Source of the DNA: Candidatus Stygibacter frigidus
GTDB lineage: Bacteria; Cloacimonadota; Cloacimonadia; Cloacimonadales; TCS61
Assembly (NCBI GenBank): GCA_030765325.1
Contig: JAVCCT010000358.1
Location: 1-6,365 of the forward strand
Length of the DNA stretch: 6,365 nucleotides
Reading direction: 5' to 3'
Positions 1 through 5,981 of the stretch are shown here, piece after piece. The position numbers and the translations under genes were made by a program. The notes beneath the pieces were generated by a model, which did not search any database, was not told the origin of the DNA, and saw only the letters and a list, made by a program, of their open reading frames with translations. The stretch's first letter is position 1. The number at the start of each line of letters is the position of its first letter.

Positions 1-101
1 ACTCCCACACTTTCGGCAAGGGCAGCCTGGGTCATTTCTCCATTATGAAACCGATGAACACGCATATTGTTGATCAGTTTAAATTCTTTTTTCTTTTTCA
101 T
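1..101 (-). CDS. XRE-family helix-turn-helix regulator, N-terminal part
   Basis: Reading the complementary strand from base 101 gives an open frame of 33 codons that runs off the left edge. It begins MKKKKEFKLINNMRVHRF and continues with GEMTQAALAESVGV. The stretch 'MTQAALAESVGV' is the classic first two helices of an XRE/Cro-type helix-turn-helix, usually followed by SRQT, which lies outside the window. The start is supported by a strong GGGGAG ribosome binding site four to five bases upstream (bases 105-110 on the complement); the inner Met at residue 13 has no comparable site. Small proteins of this type (about 65-75 residues) are DNA-binding repressors. It is divergent from the gene at 321, so the shared intergenic region may hold its operator. 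The frame is too short for the usual ORF-length cut-off. Family assignment is good; target genes are unknown. Confidence 0.75.
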   Translation of the reverse strand, partial: MKKKKEFKLINNMRVHRFHNGEMTQAALAESVG

Positions 102-320
102 GCACTCCCCTTTGTTACCGCTTCTAATGTCGAGTGATATGTATTTTATGTCAACTTATATTTACTACCCGGCAACTCTTTTACACCAATTCAAATTATT
201 AATACTTTTTCATGACGTCAAATTATTAATTATGTGCTTAGTTGTAACTCCAAAAATCCCAGGCAGGCATATTTCTTGACAAGGAGTGAGGTTTCAAGCT
301 TGAGGAGGTAAAGGTGAAAG
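102..320. other. AT-rich divergent intergenic region with two 13-bp direct repeats
   Basis: This region separates the divergent HTH gene and the GHL10-like gene. TCAAATTATTAAT occurs exactly twice, at 191-203 and 218-230, a 27-bp period. That could be a repressor or activator site, possibly for the HTH protein encoded next door (inference). A TTGACA hexamer at 276-281 has no acceptable -10 at 16-18 bp spacing. On the complement, TTGACA at 154-149 has only a weak -10 partner. No RNA gene or convincing coding frame is seen. Confidence 0.4.
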
Positions 321-1400
321 ATGAAAATAAGATATATATATTTGCTGCTAACGCTGCTGATATTCATGAGCATCAGGGCGGAAGAGATAAGAGCATTATG
401 GGTGCCCTCCTGGGATCTTACATCTCAAGAGAAGATTTCTGATATCGTCACAAAAGCGGCTGATGCAGATTTTAATACATTACTGGTGGAAGTGCGTTTT
501 CGGTCAGATGCGTTTTATATCCCTAATCGTGATAATTGTGATTTTCCTAACCCAGACACTGCCTCGCGGTTGCTGCAAGAGGATTTTGATGCATTGCAAT
601 ATGTTATAGACCTCAGCTATATTTTTGATCTGAAGGTTTATGCCTGGCTGACGATGTATGTGGCAACTTCCAATGATCTGGCGAAGTGCCCGATGAATAA
701 TCCCTGGTATCGATCTCCGGGCTGGATAACTACGGATGTGAATTTTGATAAAATGGCGGTGACTGAAAAGGAAGGTTCATACCTTGATCCGGGCTTACCA
801 ACTGTGCAGAAATATCTGTATAATGTGGTGATGGATGTGGCAACAAATTATGATATTGATGGTATCCAGCTTGATTATGTTCGCTATCCAGGCAAGCTTT
901 GGGGTTATCATCCGGAAGCTTTTGCCCGATATCAAAAGGAAGTTCGCAAACAATCCCCGGAAAACTGGCAGAAATGGCGATGTGAACAGGTTACAGAACT
1001 GGTAAAGAGGATCAGAAGGGGATTAAAAAGTCATGCTCCTGAAGTGGAACTAACGGCAGCAGTTATCTCTGATCCTGATAAAGCAATCGAGGACTATAAC
1101 CAGGACTGGATGTTGTGGCTGCGTAAGGGATATGTGATGAGGGTATTTCCCATGAACTATCATGCCAGTGATCAGTTATATCAAAAAGCGGTGGATAAAA
1201 TTGCTGTACGCGACTATGAAGCGCAGGTAGTGATGGGCATTAGAGCCTGGAGCACATCGGGTGATTATAAAGCTGAGGATATCAATTCCAAGATAGATTA
1301 TTCCTGGAAAAGGGGGATATATAGCTATGCCCTGTTTAGTTCAACTGGGATAGATGATGGAAATTACTGGAAAGAACTTCTGCTGAGGAGATCAAGATGA
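321..1400 (+). CDS. Exported family-10 glycosylhydrolase-like protein (GHL10/DUF187)
   Basis: This 359-residue protein has a cleavable signal peptide (basic KIR, hydrophobic YLLLTLLIFM, likely cleavage after SIRA near residue 20), so it should act in the periplasm or outside. The mature part opens with EEIRALWVPSW (21-31), the GHL10 'E-I/V-R-G/A-x-W' signature at the first beta strand of a TIM barrel. NTLLVEVRFRSDAFY (52-66) is the second strand. DPGLP (156-160) and DIDGIQLDYVRYP (178-190) match the conserved 'xPG.P.VR' and 'DG(I/V)H.D.Y.YP' blocks, and the latter carries acidic residues expected in the active cleft. QDWMLWLRKGYV and FPMNY (261-280) match the late-barrel 'dW..W...gyvD.v.PM.Y' block. 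The family is thought to act on glycosidic bonds, but the substrate is not readable here. It is shorter than many members (400-500 residues) and has no extra C-terminal domain. The start has a GAGGAGG site at 302-308, 12 bases upstream, and AAGGTGA closer in. Its stop overlaps the next start. Confidence 0.85.
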   Translation: MKIRYIYLLLTLLIFMSIRAEEIRALWVPSWDLTSQEKISDIVTKAADADFNTLLVEVRFRSDAFYIPNRDNCDFPNPDTASRLLQEDFDALQYVIDLSYIFDLKVYAWLTMYVATSNDLAKCPMNNPWYRSPGWITTDVNFDKMAVTEKEGSYLDPGLPTVQKYLYNVVMDVATNYDIDGIQLDYVRYPGKLWGYHPEAFARYQKEVRKQSPENWQKWRCEQVTELVKRIRRGLKSHAPEVELTAAVISDPDKAIEDYNQDWMLWLRKGYVMRVFPMNYHASDQLYQKAVDKIAVRDYEAQVVMGIRAWSTSGDYKAEDINSKIDYSWKRGIYSYALFSSTGIDDGNYWKELLLRRSR

Positions 1401-1660
1401 GGATCGATCAATTATTAAATAAACTTTGCCTTTTTAAAACGCGGTCTATGGCAAAAAAAGCCTGCGACCTGAACCTGGTAACGATTAATGGTAAAGTGGC
1501 AAAAGCATCTTCAATTGCCCATGCCGAAGATTTAGTGCGCTATACTGTTTATAACTGGCAATATACTATCAGGATCATTGAAGTGCCTCAGGGCAACGTA
1601 TCTAAAACTACTGCACCCCAATATTATGAACTTATTAAAAAGAAGGAAAAACCTGGTTAG
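1397..1660 (+). CDS. Small S4-domain RNA-binding protein (Hsp15/RqcP-like)
   Basis: This 87-residue protein is almost entirely one S4 domain. MRIDQLLNKLCLFKTRSMAK (1-20) is the canonical first helix and loop, with the K-T-R-S/A-K pattern that contacts RNA. DLNLVTINGKVAKASS (24-39) is the central beta turn with 'v.iNGk..k.S'. The C-terminal tail, ending near SKTTAPQYYELIKKKEK, resembles the tail of the ~86-residue RqcP (YabO) group. Proteins of the Hsp15/RqcP family bind the 50S subunit carrying peptidyl-tRNA and help rescue stalled ribosomes; that role is known for the family and inferred here. The start overlaps the stop of the upstream gene (ATGA, 1397-1400) with GAGGAG at 1385-1390, which implies translational coupling. 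The TAG stop lies in the first bases of a REP unit, so the extreme C-terminus may have been set by that insertion. The Hsp15-versus-RqcP choice is uncertain. Confidence 0.85.
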   Translation: MRIDQLLNKLCLFKTRSMAKKACDLNLVTINGKVAKASSIAHAEDLVRYTVYNWQYTIRIIEVPQGNVSKTTAPQYYELIKKKEKPG

Positions 1661-1857
1661 ATTTGGAGTACATCGAATCCGTCGATGTGTCGAACCGATA
1701 GGTGAGAAAAATACTTCAACGCAGAATCTAATCATAGGATATTAGTTTATGGATGCCAGGTGGTTTCTGGTTTAGGTTGATTTCCTTTGCGGCTGACACC
1801 GCACACAGTGACATTCTCACTGTACTCCGAAAGTAACTGATAGATTTCTGGAACTTA
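1659..1857 (+). repeat. REPIN-like unit 1 (complete, most divergent)
   Basis: The forward REP has a hairpin with arms ACATCGA (1670-1676) and TCGATGT (1682-1688) and a 5-nt loop. It is followed by a weak second stem (ACC-GATA-GGT). The inverted REP has GCGG (1789-1792) pairing with CCGC (1799-1802), then ACAGTGA (1805-1811) pairing with TCACTGT (1817-1823). The 8-bp ends GGAGTACA (1665-1672) and TGTACTCC (1821-1828) are inverted repeats 157 bp apart start to start. The middle differs from the other units (ATAGGATATTAG instead of TTAGAGGTTAAAT), so this is probably an older copy. It begins inside the TAG stop of the S4 gene and may stabilise the 3' end of that operon's mRNA; neither hairpin has a U-tract, so it is not a standard intrinsic terminator. 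Confidence 0.88.
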
Positions 1858-1930
1858 AGATTTGGAGTACATCGAATCCGTCGATGTGTCGATCCGATAG
1901 GTGAGAAAAAAAATTCAACGCAGAATTTAG
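1858..1930 (+). repeat. Forward REP half-unit immediately upstream of RAYT
   Basis: This is the same forward REP as in the complete units, with ACATCGA (1869-1875), a 5-nt loop and TCGATGT (1881-1887). It keeps the conserved tail TTCAACGCAGAAT. The inverted partner is absent: the sequence runs directly into the RAYT ribosome binding site. It most resembles unit 1 (GATAGGTGAG rather than TACTCGGTGAG after the hairpin). A REP directly before a RAYT gene is the usual arrangement in RAYT loci, where it may bind the enzyme and regulate it. Confidence 0.88.
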
Positions 1931-1938
1931 GAGAAATT

Positions 1939-2475
1939 ATGGATGGGATTAAGTTTTATCAGCATAATCCACCGCATCTCTATTGTGAAGGTGGAAAGTA
2001 TTTTATTACCGGTGCCACGTATAAACATAATAGGTGTTTTGCTGATGATCACACCAAAGAACAATTGCTTAATTCGATCAAAAAGGGATTTTTTGATAAA
2101 GGATGGATTCTGGAGGATTGGGTTATAATGGATGATCATTATCATTTAATGGTGGATTCAAAGGAAAATAATGAATTTCTGAAAACCATAATGAACTCAA
2201 TACATAGATTTACGGCAACCTGGCTTAATAAACGAGACAAACTTCAGGGTAGAAAGGTCTGGTATAATTACTGGGATAGCTTGATAACTTATGAGAGTTC
2301 TTACTATGCCAGATTGAATTATCTCTGGTACAATCCAGTAAAGCACGGATATTGCAATTATGCTGAAAATTATAAATTTGGGAGTTTCAGAGAGAGATAT
2401 TTAGCTGATAAAAATTATATGGAAGATTTAAAAGCTGTTTTCCCCTGGGATGAGTTAGATATCTATGATATGTAG
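1939..2475 (+). CDS. REP-associated tyrosine transposase (RAYT, Y1_Tnp/IS200-like)
   Basis: This 178-residue single-domain HUH enzyme matches RAYT length (150-250 residues). The order of motifs is: YFITGATYKHNRCF (21-34, the first strand with the 'yFvT.~T..r..~f' pattern); WVIMDDHYHLMV (61-72), where H67-Y-H69 is the metal-binding HUH motif; then ARLNYLWYNPVKHGY (124-138), the RAYT '.YI..NPVkhG' signature, with Y128 the likely nucleophile that forms the 5'-phosphotyrosine bond (inference; Y122/Y123 are nearby alternatives). FGSFRERYLADKNY (147-160) corresponds to the usual C-terminal 'ySSfr.y' block. Translation starts at ATG 1939 with AGGAGA at 1929-1934. Family members cleave and join single-stranded REP DNA; the cognate substrate is almost surely the flanking repeat. 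The stop TAG (2473-2475) overlaps the next REP. There is no sign of frameshift or loss of key residues, so it looks intact. Confidence 0.92.
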   Translation: MDGIKFYQHNPPHLYCEGGKYFITGATYKHNRCFADDHTKEQLLNSIKKGFFDKGWILEDWVIMDDHYHLMVDSKENNEFLKTIMNSIHRFTATWLNKRDKLQGRKVWYNYWDSLITYESSYYARLNYLWYNPVKHGYCNYAENYKFGSFRERYLADKNYMEDLKAVFPWDELDIYDM

Positions 2476-2675
2476 ATTTGGAGTACATCGAATCTGTCGA
2501 TGTGTCGATCCGTACTCGGTGAGATAAGGACTTCAACGTAGAATTTAATTTAGAGGTTAAATATTTTATGGATACCTGATGCTTTTGATCTGGGTGGAGG
2601 TCTTTTTGCGGCTGACACCGCACACAGTGACATTCTCACTGTACTCCAAAAGTAACTGATAGATTACTGTAGCTT
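2474..2675 (+). repeat. REPIN-like unit 2 (complete)
   Basis: It begins in the RAYT stop codon. The forward hairpin is 2485-2491 with 2497-2503 (loop ATCTG, one change from the others), followed by a CCG-TACT-CGG stem. The inverted REP has GCGG/CCGC (2608-2611, 2618-2621) and ACAGTGA/TCACTGT (2624-2630, 2636-2642). The 11-bp terminal inverted repeats are 2477-2487 and 2640-2650. A ~20-bp spacer (AACTGATAGATTACTGTAGC) leads into the next unit. Confidence 0.9.
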
Positions 2676-2875
2676 AGATTTGGAGTACATCGAATCCGTC
2701 GATGTGTCGAGCCGTACTCGGTGAGATGAGACTTCAACGGAGAATTTAATTTAGAGGTTAAATTTTTATGGATACCTGATGCTTTTGATCTGAGTGGAAG
2801 TCTTTTTGCTGCTGACACCGCACACAGTGACATTCTCACTGTACTCCAAAAGTAACTGATAGATTCCTGTAGCTT
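2676..2875 (+). repeat. REPIN-like unit 3 (complete)
   Basis: This unit is nearly identical to unit 4 over its whole 200 bp, which suggests recent tandem amplification. The forward hairpin is 2687-2693 with 2699-2705. The inverted hairpin is 2824-2830 with 2836-2842. The small second stem carries one mismatch here (GCTG instead of GCGG at 2808-2811), the only uncompensated stem change in the array. Terminal inverted repeats are 2679-2689 and 2840-2850. Confidence 0.9.
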
Positions 2876-3070
2876 AGATTTGGAGTACATCGAATCCGTC
2901 GATGTGTCGATCCGTACTCGGTGAGATGGGACTTCAACGGAGAATCTAATTTAGAGGTTAATTTTTTATGGATACCTGATGCTTTTGATCTGAGTGGAAG
3001 TCTTTTTGCGGCTGACACCGCACACAGTGACATTCTCACTGTACTCCAAAAGTGGCTGATGGTTTTCTGG
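2876..3070 (+). repeat. REPIN-like unit 4 (complete, right end of array)
   Basis: The forward hairpin is 2887-2893 with 2899-2905. The inverted hairpin is 3024-3030 with 3036-3042, with an intact GCGG/CCGC stem (3008-3021). Terminal inverted repeats are 2879-2889 and 3040-3050. The trailing spacer (AGTGGCTGATGGTTTTCTGG) is a diverged version of the spacer between other units (AGTAACTGATAGATTTCTGG), which marks where the array ends and unique sequence begins. Confidence 0.9.
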
Positions 3071-3136
3071 ACATGATGAATATAGTAAACCAAGGAAGCT
3101 GTTTTGCATTTCAATTCTGCTCTTGGGAAAATATAT

Positions 3137-3165
3137 TTGACTAATGCTGGGAGATATTTTATATT
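3137..3165 (+). promoter_or_regulatory. Sigma70-type promoter for the lipoprotein gene
   Basis: TTGACT (3137-3142) and TATATT (3160-3165) are separated by exactly 17 bp, each one base from consensus. Transcription would begin near 3172, giving a leader of about 45 bases to the preferred ATG at 3216. It lies just outside the REP array, so the lipoprotein gene is likely its own transcription unit. The call rests on sequence pattern only; the background is AT-rich. Confidence 0.55.
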
Positions 3166-3199
3166 TGTATGGGAATTAAATAAATCAGGTTAATTATAT

Positions 3200-3205
3200 G
3201 AGGAG
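3200..3205 (+). promoter_or_regulatory. Ribosome binding site that favours the start at 3216
   Basis: GAGGAG lies 10 bases before ATG 3216. The alternative in-frame ATG at 3198 overlaps this site and has only a weak AGG about 9 bases upstream. The downstream start also gives a normal 19-residue lipoprotein signal (MKAILYIAVI... LLLSC), whereas the upstream one would add MRSASV before the basic residue. Confidence 0.6.
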
Positions 3206-3215
3206 TGCAAGTGTC

Positions 3216-5936
3216 ATGAAAGCAATATTATATATAGCAGTAATAATCCTGAGTGTTTTATTATTATCCTGCACGGAGCAGCCTACACGTGATAATCCTT
3301 ATGACCCTGGGTTTGATCTGCCGGAGCCGGAAATCACTGGTTTGGATGATATTTCACTTACAGATAAACAATTAAGCTGGGACTATGAGCTGGATAATAT
3401 AGAAGGCTTTATGATCAAGCGCAGTGATGATACTGAGTGCCAGGAAGAGATTATGATTGCACCTGAGGTGCGAACCTGGCTGGATACTATGGCAGCAGTG
3501 AATAAACATATTCAGTATAAGATAAAAGCAGTCGCTGGTGAGAATGAGTCTGATTATGTGAGCTCGGTGATATTGGATAATATGATGACGGCAGTGGACA
3601 GCTTTGCAGTTTCGCAGGTTTCTGTGAGCCGATTTTTGCTAACCTGGCAGCAGGAGCACATTATGGGCGAAGAGGGCTTTATTATCAAGCGCAAAATAGA
3701 TGATGCATTGTGGGAGGAAATAGCTGTACTGGAGCCAGATACTAATCAATATGAAGATGATCTGGCAGTCAGGAGCTTTGATAAGGTTTATTACCAGATA
3801 TACAGTTTTGTGGGAGATGAGCTTTCTCCCCCGGCAGTTGGCAGTTGCGATATATTTTTCCCGGGTCCTGCGGCAATGGAATATGAGAAGCTGGCAATAA
3901 ACCGCATAAAGCTTACCTGGCAGGAAGAGATCAATGGTGAGGAAGGTTTTTATATTGATCTTACTAATGATGGAGTGACCATTGAAAGATATGCCGTGCT
4001 GGCAGAAAATACTACTGAATGGATTGACGAACAGGCACCCATTAATCATGATCTGCAATATAAAGTTTATGCTTTTGCGGGGGATAATACATCTAACTAT
4101 ACTATTACTACTATTATTGATAACACATTTCCTGCGGTATATGATCTGACGGTGGAGCAGCAGAATGTCCACCAGTTTCACCTTAGTTGGGAGCAGGATC
4201 TTATAATAGGAGAAGAAGGATTTATCATAGAAAGAAAGATAGAAGATGGGGAATATATAGAGATAGCAGTTTTAAATGAGGATGAGGAAAGTTATCAGGA
4301 CGATTTTGGAGAAAATAGAAATTTGAATACGATATATTATAGATTAATAGCTTTTTTGGGAGATGAGTGCTCACAGGCGGTTTATATTAGTAATCAGATT
4401 CTTATTGAACCCTCTGATGTTAGTTACGAGAAATTAGCAATAAATCGGATAAATTTAATGTGGCAGGATAATTCTGAGGGAGAGGACGGATTCAAGATTG
4501 GAAAAAAAGTTGGAAATTCGGAATGGTTAGAAAACTATGCTACAGTGGGAGAAAACTTAAAATGTTGGATAGATGAGGAAGCGGAAGTTAATGAAAATCT
4601 GCAGTATAGAGTTAATTCTTACTTTTGTGAAATTAATTCAGATTATATTCAAACAGAAATAATTGATAATACATTTCCAGCACTTACAAATATAGAATAT
4701 GAAAAATTAACAATAAACATGATAAGAATAACTTGGCAGGATAATTCTGAGGGAGAGCAGGGCTTTAGGATAGAAAAAAAAGTTGGCGAGTTTGAGTGGG
4801 TAAAAAACTATGCGATAGTAGTAGAGAATGTGATAAACTGGATTGATGAAAATGCAGAGATAAATGAATATTTGCAGTATCGTATATTTGCTTATTATAA
4901 TAGTCAGATTTCTGGATCAGTCCAGACTGAAGTTATTAATAATAATATTCCTACTCCAGAGAATTTTGATATAAGTATCAATAATGATAATATTTTACTA
5001 ACCTGGAGTTATGACTTAGATGGAATAGATGGTTTTAGGATTGAGAAAAAGGAAGTAGGTGGAGATTGGGCATTATATGCAGATAATATTGATGCTGTTT
5101 TGAGAGAATGGACAGATTATAATTCAAATAATTTAGATATTTACAGGATGAAGGCATTTTATCAGGAATATGAGTCAGAATGTTCTAATATTGTTCTTTG
5201 GGGAATTGAGAATATGATCTATGTAGAGGGTGGCACTTTTCAAATGGGGGACCATTTTAACGAGGGAAGTAGTGATGAAATTCCTCTTCATGAAGTTACG
5301 CTAAGCAGTTTCTTTATAGGGCAGTATGAAGTCACGCAAGATGAATATGAAGAATTAATGGGTAATAATCCAGCTAACGGTTATGGTGTGGGTGATGATT
5401 ATCCGGTTTATAATGTAACCTGGTATAATGCTGTGGAATATTGTAATGCCTTGAGTGAGCAGCAAGGTCTCACGTCTTGTTATAACCTGAGTGACTATAG
5501 CTGTGACTTTGGTGCAAATGGCTTTAGATTGCCAACTGAAGCTGAATGGGAATATGCTGCCAGAGGTGGTGTAAACTGGACTGATAATTACAAATACAGT
5601 GGGACAACTGATAATCTGGGTGATTATGTGGTATATGGTGCAAATGATCCAGGAGGCACAGCAGAAACTGGATCGAAGCTGCCTAATCAGCTTGGTATTT
5701 ATGACATGAATGGAAACGTGTACGAATGGTGTAATGACTGGTATTCGAATGAATATTACACCTCAAGTCCAGAGGCTGACCCATTAGGACCTGAAAGTGG
5801 CTCGACCCGAGTAGATCGGGGTGGTAGCTGGTTCTACAACAGTGCCAGTTACTGCCGGACTGCTTATCGCACCAGCTGCAACCCTAGCGGCAGCAGCTTC
5901 ATCCTTGGCTTCCGCGTAGCCTGCAGTTCAAATTAA
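3216..5936 (+). CDS. Lipoprotein with seven FN3-like repeats and C-terminal FGE-sulfatase/C-type-lectin-fold domain
   Basis: The product is 906 residues from ATG 3216 (912 from ATG 3198). A lipobox LLLSC puts the lipidated cysteine at residue 19, followed by DNPYDP, so the protein is membrane-anchored and exported. Residues ~35-665 hold seven FN3-like repeats. Each has a core W followed by 'x2-6 G/D-x-x-GF-x-I-x-x-K'; the tryptophans are at 55, 144, 235, 325, 416, 507 and 597, a period of 89-91. Residues 667-903 form an FGE-sulfatase domain: MIYVEGGTFQMGD (667-679), YEVTQDEY, RLPTEAEWEYAARGG (771-785), GNVYEWCNDWY (833-843), RGGSW (868-872), GFRVA (898-902). Enzymes that make formylglycine have two active-site cysteines in 'GGS.xC...YC'; here only the second (C880) remains, so catalysis is unlikely and a ligand-binding lectin-type role is more plausible. 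The final ~115 bases differ sharply in composition from the rest and look like a DGR variable region (separate entry). Ligand unknown. Confidence 0.85.
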   Translation: MKAILYIAVIILSVLLLSCTEQPTRDNPYDPGFDLPEPEITGLDDISLTDKQLSWDYELDNIEGFMIKRSDDTECQEEIMIAPEVRTWLDTMAAVNKHIQYKIKAVAGENESDYVSSVILDNMMTAVDSFAVSQVSVSRFLLTWQQEHIMGEEGFIIKRKIDDALWEEIAVLEPDTNQYEDDLAVRSFDKVYYQIYSFVGDELSPPAVGSCDIFFPGPAAMEYEKLAINRIKLTWQEEINGEEGFYIDLTNDGVTIERYAVLAENTTEWIDEQAPINHDLQYKVYAFAGDNTSNYTITTIIDNTFPAVYDLTVEQQNVHQFHLSWEQDLIIGEEGFIIERKIEDGEYIEIAVLNEDEESYQDDFGENRNLNTIYYRLIAFLGDECSQAVYISNQILIEPSDVSYEKLAINRINLMWQDNSEGEDGFKIGKKVGNSEWLENYATVGENLKCWIDEEAEVNENLQYRVNSYFCEINSDYIQTEIIDNTFPALTNIEYEKLTINMIRITWQDNSEGEQGFRIEKKVGEFEWVKNYAIVVENVINWIDENAEINEYLQYRIFAYYNSQISGSVQTEVINNNIPTPENFDISINNDNILLTWSYDLDGIDGFRIEKKEVGGDWALYADNIDAVLREWTDYNSNNLDIYRMKAFYQEYESECSNIVLWGIENMIYVEGGTFQMGDHFNEGSSDEIPLHEVTLSSFFIGQYEVTQDEYEELMGNNPANGYGVGDDYPVYNVTWYNAVEYCNALSEQQGLTSCYNLSDYSCDFGANGFRLPTEAEWEYAARGGVNWTDNYKYSGTTDNLGDYVVYGANDPGGTAETGSKLPNQLGIYDMNGNVYEWCNDWYSNEYYTSSPEADPLGPESGSTRVDRGGSWFYNSASYCRTAYRTSCNPSGSSFILGFRVACSSN
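4461..4757 (+). repeat. Recent intragenic duplication of FN3-like repeats 5 and 6
   Basis: A 24-base stretch beginning TGGCAGGATAATTCTGAGGG is identical at 4461-4484 and 4734-4757, offset by 273 bp (91 codons). Similarity continues on both sides (GAAAAAAAAGTTGG, TGGATAGATGA, CTGCAGTAT-like blocks). The other repeat pairs agree in protein but not at DNA level, so this pair duplicated or was homogenised most recently. Confidence 0.75.
5820..5921 (+). other. Candidate DGR-type variable region at the 3' end of the lipoprotein gene
   Basis: It encodes residues GGSW (869-872) through GFRVA (898-902), the exact place of variable regions in DGR target proteins of the C-type-lectin/FGE fold. Of 28 codons from 5832 to 5915, 27 end in C or T (only CGG does not), and many are of the form NNC/NNT: TTC, TAC, AAC, AGT, TAC, TAT, ACC, AGC, TGC, AAC. 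That is what adenine-specific mutagenesis of AAC/AAT template codons would leave. G+C over 5801-5930 is about 58% by hand count, against about 38% in a sample of the same gene (4441-4500). The constant end CTTGGCTTCCGCGTAGCC would be the initiation-of-homology segment. No template repeat or reverse transcriptase is in the window, so this is inference from pattern. Alternative: a cassette homogenised by recombination among FGE-domain paralogues. Confidence 0.55.
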
Positions 5937-5981
5937 AGCAGGATATCTTACTTGAAAAATGAGAGATTGTGAAAATGAGAA

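Larger units (their letters stand above)
1659..3070. mobile_element. RAYT/REPIN locus: transposase gene inside a tandem REP-pair array
   Basis: The locus holds one complete unit (1659-1857), one left half-unit (1858-1930), a RAYT gene (1939-2475), then three complete units in tandem (2474-3070). The period is 199-202 bp. Each complete unit starts with a forward REP (GGAGTACA, hairpin, small second hairpin) and ends with an inverted one (small hairpin, hairpin, TGTACTCC). In the last three units the terminal inverted repeat is 11 bp (TTTGGAGTACA / TGTACTCCAAA). RAYTs are known to be domesticated IS200/IS605-type HUH enzymes that recognise REP hairpins with a short 5' guide sequence; the GGAG directly before the hairpin fits that. 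Whether the locus is still active cannot be told from one copy of the region. Confidence 0.85.

Noticed and set aside
67..279. Plus-strand open frame of 70 codons left of the GHL10-like gene
   Set aside because: It overlaps the start of the HTH gene on the other strand, has low-complexity F-rich content from AT-rich DNA, and lacks a ribosome binding site.
276..304. Promoter with TTGACA at 276-281 for the GHL10-like operon
   Set aside because: At 17-bp spacing the -10 would be CTTGAG, which is unacceptable, and it would overlap the ribosome binding site.
1532..2145. Minus-strand open frames across the S4/RAYT region
   Set aside because: They are antisense shadows of the S4 gene, REP units and RAYT gene, with no independent support.
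1659..3070. CRISPR array
   Set aside because: The period is ~200 bp, the repeats are long with internal inverted pairs, the intervening sequence is not unique, and there are no cas genes.
2387..3114. Three minus-strand open frames across the REP array, two of them encoding similar 60-residue stretches
   Set aside because: The similarity is only because the frames read through copies of the same 200-bp unit. There is no ribosome binding site or protein-family signature, and the frames end at different points in each unit.
3639..4181. A 180-codon minus-strand open frame inside the lipoprotein gene
   Set aside because: It is antisense to a clearly coding frame with periodic FN3-like repeats; its own product has no recognisable features.
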